From positions 1 through 6,024 of the forward strand of contig JACMKY010000689.1 of assembly GCA_014379925.1 (NCBI GenBank): 6,024 nucleotides of DNA, read 5' to 3'. The notes beneath the pieces are model-generated. The model worked only from the letters and a program-made list of their open reading frames with translations. It ran no database searches and had not been told where the DNA came from. The DNA comes from Cytophagales bacterium. GTDB taxonomy: Bacteria; Bacteroidota; Bacteroidia; Cytophagales; ES-bin-26. The position numbers and the translations under genes are program-made. Below are positions 1-4,537 of this stretch, one piece after another. Position 1 is the first letter of the stretch. Each line of letters opens with the position of its first letter.

Positions 1-174
1 ATCCTCGGCCACCTTGCCCGCCAGCTTGATGCGGTTCGTGTGCGTCTTGATGATGACGGTGATCCAGTTGTTGAGCACGTTGGCGTTGCCGTTGCCCAAG
101 TGAAAAATGATAGTCGAGAGTGAAATAAGTATTGCAAAGGCTAAAATAAGCCTGGCTTTGATGGTAAGCTGCAT
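1..174 (-). CDS. Methyl-accepting chemotaxis protein, N-terminal fragment (runs off left edge)
   Basis: This is the beginning of a membrane chemoreceptor; the remainder lies beyond the left edge. Reading down from the ATG at 174 gives 58 open codons without a stop. The protein opens with a short positively charged segment (MQLTIKARL), followed by one hydrophobic helix at about residues 8-24. It then enters a periplasmic segment rich in Asn, Thr and Val that includes NWITVIIKTH and RIKLAGKVAED. This pattern matches the start of four-helix-bundle (4HB_MCP) receptors, whose first helix follows the first transmembrane segment directly. The start lies 33 bp after the cheW stop in the same direction, so it is probably in the same transcription unit and supplies the receptor for the CheW-CheA complex. 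The DNA around the start is AT-rich and carries no Shine-Dalgarno motif. The HAMP and signalling hairpin are not visible, so the receptor call rests on N-terminal resemblance and context. Confidence 0.85.
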   Translation of the reverse strand, partial: MQLTIKARLILAFAILISLSTIIFHLGNGNANVLNNWITVIIKTHTNRIKLAGKVAED

Positions 175-207
175 AATATAAGGGTTATAAAGAATGAACG
201 GGTTATT

Positions 208-705
208 TCAGTGAGTCAAATCTCCGCTGGATTCTTTCACTACCGTCAGTTCATCGGTGGAAAAAACGCGGTCAATGTTGAGCAGCATGATGAATTGTTC
301 TTCCATTTTCACCATTCCCCGGATGAATTCGGATTGGTACTTGCTGCCAAGGCTGGGAGAAGGCTTGATTTGGTCTTCCCCGATCTCGAGCACTTCCTGC
401 ACCGCGTCCACCAGGGCGCCAATGACCAGCTTGTCGTTTTCCACGTTGATGTTGAGCACCACCACGCAGGTGTCGACGGTAAACCGGGTGGCCGACAAGC
501 CGAATTTCACCCGCGTATCAATGACCGGCAGCACCGTGCCGCGCAGGTTGATCACGCCGCGCAGGTATTCGGGCGACCTGGGCACCTTGGTCAGGTGCGG
601 CACTTCGAGGATTTCCAGCACCTTGCCCACGTTGACGGCGAAGGTTTCGTCTTCCAGCCGGAACGACAGGTAAGAGTCTAGGCTGAGGGTTATTTCTTCT
701 TTCAT
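208..705 (-). CDS. cheW: Chemotaxis adaptor protein CheW
   Basis: This 165-residue cytoplasmic adaptor links chemoreceptors to the CheA kinase. The whole length is one CheW-like SH3-type beta-barrel fold, and the size is usual for the family. The first strand begins near residue 11 (SYLSFRLEDETFAVNV). The diagnostic segment follows at about residues 42-65: VPRSPEYLRGVINLRG and then TVLPVIDTR. A second subdomain (VVVLNINVENDKLVIGALVD) and a C-terminal IRGMVKMEEQFIMLLNIDRVF complete the typical pattern. The chosen ATG at 705 leaves only a short leader before the first strand. It sits 133 bp downstream of cheA, behind a repeat-rich spacer, and 33 bp upstream of a receptor gene. It is either read through from cheA or has its own promoter in the spacer; I saw no clear Bacteroidota-type promoter there. 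The last residues (about 155-165) are polar and probably disordered. Confidence 0.96.
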   Translation of the reverse strand: MKEEITLSLDSYLSFRLEDETFAVNVGKVLEILEVPHLTKVPRSPEYLRGVINLRGTVLPVIDTRVKFGLSATRFTVDTCVVVLNINVENDKLVIGALVDAVQEVLEIGEDQIKPSPSLGSKYQSEFIRGMVKMEEQFIMLLNIDRVFSTDELTVVKESSGDLTH

Positions 706-838
706 GCGCTTGTTGGTTTTGAATACTGACTATTGTGCTTCGTGGTTCGTAATTCAACTGCGCTCACTATCGCTCAGCCTAACTGCCTATTGCCTACTAC
801 TGCCTACCGCCAACTGCCTATTGCCAACTGCCTATTGC
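706..838. other. Intergenic spacer between cheA and cheW, repeat-rich
   Basis: This 133-bp gap is by far the longest between complete genes in the window. Most of it is short-period repeats (annotated separately). The part nearest cheW (about 706-736) is AT-richer and unique. No hairpin followed by a T run was found, so I see no intrinsic terminator after cheA. I found no confident promoter and no Shine-Dalgarno site before cheW. An open frame on the plus strand crosses this spacer, but its translation is low-complexity repeat sequence and it is not a credible gene. Confidence 0.7.
737..750. repeat. Two tandem heptamers (GCTTCGT, GGTTCGT)
   Basis: On the plus strand, GCTTCGT at 737-743 is followed directly by GGTTCGT at 744-750, one mismatch apart. 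Read on the minus strand these are the ACGAACC and ACGAAGC units. The period matches that of the larger heptamer array nearby at 781-839, although the unit sequence differs. Ten bases further on, CGCTCA occurs twice (761-766 and 771-776). Confidence 0.55.
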
Positions 839-839
839 T
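781..839. repeat. Degenerate heptamer tandem repeat array directly after the cheA stop
   Basis: On the plus strand the array reads AACTGCC, TATTGCC, a 3-base TAC interruption, then TACTGCC, TACCGCC, AACTGCC, TATTGCC, AACTGCC and TATTGCT. That is eight 7-base units of consensus (A/T)A(C/T)TGCC; on the minus strand it reads GGCAGTT or GGCAATA. The last base overlaps the final base of the cheA TAA codon. The units are too short for CRISPR and there are no spacers. Comparable short heptamer repeats are known between genes in several bacterial groups, including cyanobacteria. Their role here is unknown. The array lacks inverted symmetry, so it does not form an obvious transcript hairpin. Confidence 0.85.
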
Positions 840-2878
840 TATCGGGCCATTTGCAAAACCGGCGGCGAGCATTCCCGGATGAGTTGGCCGGTATCGACCA
901 CGAGCGCCACGGTGCCGTCGCCCAGGATGGTGGCCCCCGAGAGGATGCTCAGGTGCTTGTAGAGCCGGCCCAGGGGTTTGAGCACGGCCTGGTATTCGCC
1001 GACGATGGCGTCGACGGTCAGCCCGATCCGCCTTCCTTCGTGCCGCACCACCACCATCTGTTCGATTGCGGGGCCGTTTTCCGGTACGTCAAATTCCGTC
1101 CTCAAGTAAAAAAAGGGCACTTGCTGGCCATCGAGTACGACGAGGTTGCTGAAGGTGTTGGTCAGAAGCGCGTGGTTGGTTTCGTAGCACTTGTCGACGA
1201 CCGCCAGCGGAATGACAAAGTGCGTATCGGCGATCCGGACCAGCAATCCGTCGATGATCGAGATGGTCAGCGGTAGTTTGAGGGTGATGGTGGTACCCAC
1301 GTACCGCTGGGAAGTCACCGATACTTCGCCGCGGACATCGGCAATCTTTCTTCGGACCACGTCCATGCCCACGCCCCGCCCCGATACGCCGGTCACCTTC
1401 TCGGCCGTGGAAAACCCCGGCTGGAAGATGAGGTCGCAGACTTCTTTCTCGTTCAGGACCGCCCCGGCGGGAACCAAGCCCTTGCTGACGGCCTTGGCCC
1501 GGATTTTCTCCTGGTCCAGACCCGCCCCGTCGTCCTGAATCTGGATGAGGACGTGGTTGCCCGCGTAGCTGGCCTTGAGCGTGATGGTTCCCTGGCGCGG
1601 TTTTCCACCGGCCATCCGGACTTCCGGATTTTCGATTCCGTGGTCGATGCTGTTGCGGAAAATGTGCAGCAGCGGATCGGTAAGGCTTTCAATGAGGGTT
1701 TTGTCCAGTTCGGTATCAGTTCCTTCGGCGGCAAAGCGCACTTCCTTTCCCAACTCGGCCGATAAATCCCGCACCAGGCGCTGAAAACGCGTGAGCATGC
1801 TTTCGAGGGGAACCAGGCAGATGGAGAACGTGCTGTCGCTCAGCTGGCGGGATATTTTTTCGATGTTTTCGGCCACGGCCACCAGTTCGGACTGGGCACT
1901 GTCGGCGGCGATCAGGTTCAGCCGGGCCTGGGTAGTCAGCAATTCGCTCACCAGGTTCATCAGGTCGTCCAGCTTATCGGAGGCCACCCGGATGGTAGAA
2001 ACCGCGCCGGTTTCCCGCTGCCCGCGCGGGTCAACTTCTTTCGCACCCGGGTATTGAGCCAGCGTCTTCTCCCGGATGATGGCCAGCAACTGGTTGACGT
2101 AGGCTTGTAATTCTTTGATGTTTACTTCCTGACCGGTAAGGTACTGTTCTTCCAGGTGGGCAACGAATTGCTCGTTTACCAGCAGGTTGCCTTCCGACAC
2201 CCAGTGAATTTCCAGGTCGGACACGTCTTCGACGAACAGAAAGACTTCCCGGATGCTGGCTTCCGACGCCGCCGTGGCCAGGTAGGCATCCCAGTGGATG
2301 TAGCACGTCTCCACCGAAAGTTCTTCCAGGGGCGGGATGTGGCGGGAGTGGGCGTTGACGCGACAATCCCCCAGCGCGTGCAGTTCATCGAGCAGGAAGA
2401 GCAGGTTGCTGCCGTTGACCATGATGGCCGGGTGCGGCCTGAACACCAAGTAGCCGGTGCGGACCGGCGACGGGTGGGCTTCGGGCGGGATTTCCGCCGG
2501 GGCGGAAAGCTGGCTCAACGCCCCAATCTGGTCGAGCAGGCGGACGTGGTTGGCGCGGAGCCGGGCATCGGCCAGGCCGGCATCGGTCAACAAATGGCGA
2601 AGGTGATCGACGGAGGCCAGCGTCACGTCCAGGATGGCTTCCGAAAAGTCCATCCGGTCGGTTCTTACCAGGTCGTAAACGGTTTCCAGCTGGTGCGTAC
2701 ATTCACTCATTGCGTCGAAGCCGAACATCGCGCTGTTGCCTTTCAGGGTGTGCATGACGCGGAACACCTGCTCAATGGCCGGGCTATTTATCGTCTGGCC
2801 CAGGGCCAGCAGCGATTTTTCCAACTCACCAATCAGGTCAGTCGCTTCTTCGACGAATACAGCTTTCAGGTGATCCAT
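839..2878 (-). CDS. cheA: Chemotaxis histidine kinase CheA
   Basis: CheA autophosphorylates under receptor control and passes the phosphate to CheY. The 679-residue protein has the full domain order. An N-terminal Hpt (P1) domain carries phospho-acceptor His43 in VMHTLKGNSAMFGF. A middle region at about 143-226 (FRPHP, then IPPLEELSVETCYIHWDAYL) sits where the CheY-binding P2 domain is expected. The P3 dimerisation helices are near 293-355. The P4 ATPase domain has an N box around Asn409 (LLHIFRNSIDHGIE), a G1 box at 449-453 (DDGAG) and a G2 box at 500-506 (GRGVGMD). The CheW-like P5 domain runs from about 534 to the end. All the catalytic motifs I looked for are present. A TTG codon at 2884 overlaps the cheY stop and would add two residues. 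I prefer the ATG at 2878 because MDHLKAVFVEEA is a typical CheA opening. The gap after cheY is 2 bp, suggesting translational coupling. Confidence 0.97.
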   Translation of the reverse strand: MDHLKAVFVEEATDLIGELEKSLLALGQTINSPAIEQVFRVMHTLKGNSAMFGFDAMSECTHQLETVYDLVRTDRMDFSEAILDVTLASVDHLRHLLTDAGLADARLRANHVRLLDQIGALSQLSAPAEIPPEAHPSPVRTGYLVFRPHPAIMVNGSNLLFLLDELHALGDCRVNAHSRHIPPLEELSVETCYIHWDAYLATAASEASIREVFLFVEDVSDLEIHWVSEGNLLVNEQFVAHLEEQYLTGQEVNIKELQAYVNQLLAIIREKTLAQYPGAKEVDPRGQRETGAVSTIRVASDKLDDLMNLVSELLTTQARLNLIAADSAQSELVAVAENIEKISRQLSDSTFSICLVPLESMLTRFQRLVRDLSAELGKEVRFAAEGTDTELDKTLIESLTDPLLHIFRNSIDHGIENPEVRMAGGKPRQGTITLKASYAGNHVLIQIQDDGAGLDQEKIRAKAVSKGLVPAGAVLNEKEVCDLIFQPGFSTAEKVTGVSGRGVGMDVVRRKIADVRGEVSVTSQRYVGTTITLKLPLTISIIDGLLVRIADTHFVIPLAVVDKCYETNHALLTNTFSNLVVLDGQQVPFFYLRTEFDVPENGPAIEQMVVVRHEGRRIGLTVDAIVGEYQAVLKPLGRLYKHLSILSGATILGDGTVALVVDTGQLIRECSPPVLQMAR

Positions 2879-2880
2879 CT

Positions 2881-3246
2881 TCAACGGATTACTTTTTGAA
2901 CCACCTCCAGCAACTTTTCCTGCACAAACGGTTTGACGATCCAGCCCGTGGCGCCGGCTTCTTTGGCTTCCTGCTTTTTGGCGGCCTGCGACTCGGTGGT
3001 CAGCAACAGGATCGGCAGGTAGCGATAGGCTTCCCTGGCCCGGATTTCCCGGATCAGCCCGATGCCGTCCAGGTGGGGCATGTGCAGGTCGGTCAGCACC
3101 AGGTGGAGCGTTTCGCCGGTGAGGTAGCGGAGGGCATCTTTGCCGTCTACCCCGGCTATTACCTGGTAGCCAGCCTGTTCCAGCGTGAATTTCACCACCT
3201 CCCGTACGCTTTCGGAGTCATCCACGATTAAAATGGTCTTTTTCAT
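2881..3246 (-). CDS. cheY: CheY-type single-domain response regulator
   Basis: This is a 121-residue stand-alone receiver domain with no output domain, as expected for CheY. It is the probable phosphate acceptor from the CheA encoded 2 bp downstream. The conserved residues are all present: the acidic pair Asp9/Asp10 (ILIVDDSESVRE), phospho-acceptor Asp53 (LVLTDLHMPHLDG), the switch Thr83 or Thr84 (PILLLTTES) and Lys105 before Pro106 (WIVKPF). The TTESQAAKKQEAKEAGATGW stretch is typical of chemotaxis CheY proteins rather than transcription regulators. The ATG at 3246 places the first beta strand directly at the N-terminus. The gene starts 8 bp after the STAS gene stop, with no Shine-Dalgarno sequence. 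It could act on a flagellar motor or on a non-flagellar output such as gliding or type IV pili; the window does not decide this. Confidence 0.95.
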   Translation of the reverse strand: MKKTILIVDDSESVREVVKFTLEQAGYQVIAGVDGKDALRYLTGETLHLVLTDLHMPHLDGIGLIREIRAREAYRYLPILLLTTESQAAKKQEAKEAGATGWIVKPFVQEKLLEVVQKVIR

Positions 3247-3254
3247 AAGTACCG

Positions 3255-3572
3255 TTAAATAACCTGCTTGAATTCGTTTAGTCCGGCCCGGGCAACCAGC
3301 AACTGTTGTTCTTCCGTCAGGTTCAGGGTCAGGTCCACCGGCTTGCCAGACTCCCGGGCCGAATGACGCAGGGCGTAGAGGAGCTGGATGAAGGCCACGT
3401 CCAGGGCCGTTACTCCGTCGACCTGAATGACCAGCCGACCCGGTTGGCGGAGCAGTTCCAGCAGTTGCCGGCGAATGGGTTCGGCATTGGCCAGCGTCAT
3501 GGATCCTGCGAGCCGCAACGTGACCGGCTGTTTTTCCGAGGCGGGCTGAAGGGTGATGGTTGCGTTTTTCAC
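3255..3572 (-). CDS. STAS-domain protein (anti-sigma antagonist-like fold), non-phosphorylatable type
   Basis: This is a 105-residue soluble protein made of one STAS domain. The N-terminal strands (ATITLQPASE, VTLRLAGSMTLANAEPIRRQ) lead into a helix at about 30-42 and the strand RLVIQVDGVTALD. The helix AFIQLLYALRHSARESGKPV and a last strand and helix follow. In SpoIIAA-type antagonists the loop after the central strand carries a phosphorylatable Ser or Thr (Asp-Ser-Ser/Thr-Gly). Here the equivalent residues are Asp58-Val59-Ala60-Phe61, so partner-kinase phosphorylation at that site is unlikely. This variant resembles MlaB-like STAS proteins. The start is GTG at 3572, 3 bp after the preceding stop, and the stop is 8 bp before cheY. 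Tight packing with cheY and cheA suggests a role in this signalling pathway, perhaps as a protein-binding module; its partner is not identifiable from the sequence. Confidence 0.88.
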   Translation of the reverse strand: MKNATITLQPASEKQPVTLRLAGSMTLANAEPIRRQLLELLRQPGRLVIQVDGVTALDVAFIQLLYALRHSARESGKPVDLTLNLTEEQQLLVARAGLNEFKQVI

Positions 3573-3575
3573 GGG

Positions 3576-4502
3576 TCAGAACAGTTCGATTTCCTGGTTA
3601 ATATGGTCCTGCGGCGGACGAGCGGAAGCGGTTTCCCCAGTTGGTAGCCCGTCCAGCACCTGATCGTGCAGCGTGCGTTCGCTTTGCATCGTATACCCCG
3701 CGCGCAGGTGCATCAGCGCCGAAGCCCTGGCCGCCGGATCGGCTACCGGGTTCAGGTGCCGCGCTTCCCGGGCGATCTCAATCAGTCCGGCTTGCGCCGC
3801 CGCCACGACCGCCCTGAACTGGACCGGAGCCGGTTCCTGCTGCCGGAAGCGTTGCCATCCGTTCACCACGCCGGCAATCAACCCCTGGAGCGGACCGGAT
3901 AAGTCGGCACCGGCGGCATTTTTTGGTAACCAATCCTTTTCATGGGTGGTCAGTTTCTTGCCCAGGCGCGTCAGCTTTTCCACCGTTCGCTGAAGTTGGG
4001 TTTGCCATTCCTCTATTTCCGCCTCGTATTGTTCGCGGATGCGGGTGAGCTGAACGGTGTGCAGTTGAACTATTTCGGACAGGGCAGGGAGATAACGAAC
4101 CGCCGACTGATTCCCGTTGCCCGGCACCAACCGGTCGATTTCGGCGGCCAGGGCCTGGTGCGTTTGGCGGAGGTGCGTCAATTGTTGCCGGAGAATATCG
4201 TAAAACTGGATTTGCTGCGTTGCCTGCCCGAACAAGGCCCGGCTTTCGGTGGCTTGGCGCAACAGTTCTTCGTACCAGTCCGGACCCTGGTAACGGGGGT
4301 ACTCGTCCAGCTTACCCATCAACTGACTGAGCAATTCGGCCCCGTTTTTGGTAATCGGTACCATCCGTTGAGAATCGGCTTCCGTAAACCGGATGGCTTT
4401 TTCCAGTCCCTGCGTCATTTCCGCCAGCAGGGTCACCAGTACGCGCAAGGATCGGGCGTGGCTGGGGAATACCGTAGAAGGATGGGGTGGCTGATGAGGC
4501 AT
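3576..4502 (-). CDS. Uncharacterised helical che-cluster protein with a CheZ-like D-x3-Q motif
   Basis: This 308-residue protein has no signal peptide or membrane segment and is probably cytoplasmic. I do not recognise a named family. After a Pro/His-rich N-terminus (1-16) it is predicted to be nearly all helix. One helical part covers about 17-125 and a coiled-coil-like part about 140-195 (RIREQYEAEIEEWQTQLQRT). More helices follow to about 283, including YTMQSERTLHDQVL at 270-283. A Pro-rich linker then leads to the tail PQDHINQEIELF. The helix QQIQFYDILRQQLTHL places Asp102 and Gln106 in D-x3-Q spacing, as in the catalytic Asp143/Gln147 helix of the CheY phosphatase CheZ. CheZ also ends in a short peptide that binds CheY and finishes in Gly-Phe. 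Because cheY is two genes downstream, I infer a possible CheY-P phosphatase; confidence in the function is low to moderate, though the gene itself is secure. The start is ATG at 4502, 35 bp after the sensor gene. Confidence 0.85.
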   Translation of the reverse strand: MPHQPPHPSTVFPSHARSLRVLVTLLAEMTQGLEKAIRFTEADSQRMVPITKNGAELLSQLMGKLDEYPRYQGPDWYEELLRQATESRALFGQATQQIQFYDILRQQLTHLRQTHQALAAEIDRLVPGNGNQSAVRYLPALSEIVQLHTVQLTRIREQYEAEIEEWQTQLQRTVEKLTRLGKKLTTHEKDWLPKNAAGADLSGPLQGLIAGVVNGWQRFRQQEPAPVQFRAVVAAAQAGLIEIAREARHLNPVADPAARASALMHLRAGYTMQSERTLHDQVLDGLPTGETASARPPQDHINQEIELF

Positions 4503-4537
4503 CGGTTTCTGAAATTCGTTGGTTCGGGGTTACATCT

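Noticed and set aside
781..839. Heptamer array as a CRISPR or a transcription terminator
   Set aside because: Units are 7 bases in direct tandem with no spacers, so it is not a CRISPR. All units point one way, giving no inverted repeat and no T run for an intrinsic terminator.
704..1276. Plus-strand open frame starting in the repeat spacer
   Set aside because: Its first 50 residues are low-complexity translation of the heptamer repeats (TAYCLLLP-like), and the rest is antisense to the cheA C-terminus.
2879..2884. TTG at 2884 as the cheA start
   Set aside because: It would add only two residues (Met-Lys) and overlap the cheY stop. The ATG at 2878 gives the typical CheA N-terminus. The TTG is not impossible but is less likely.
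2156..2899. Plus-strand open frame (247 codons) opposite cheA
   Set aside because: It is antisense to the Hpt and middle region of cheA. The translation is His/Gln/Val-rich, typical of a shadow frame, with no recognisable domain.
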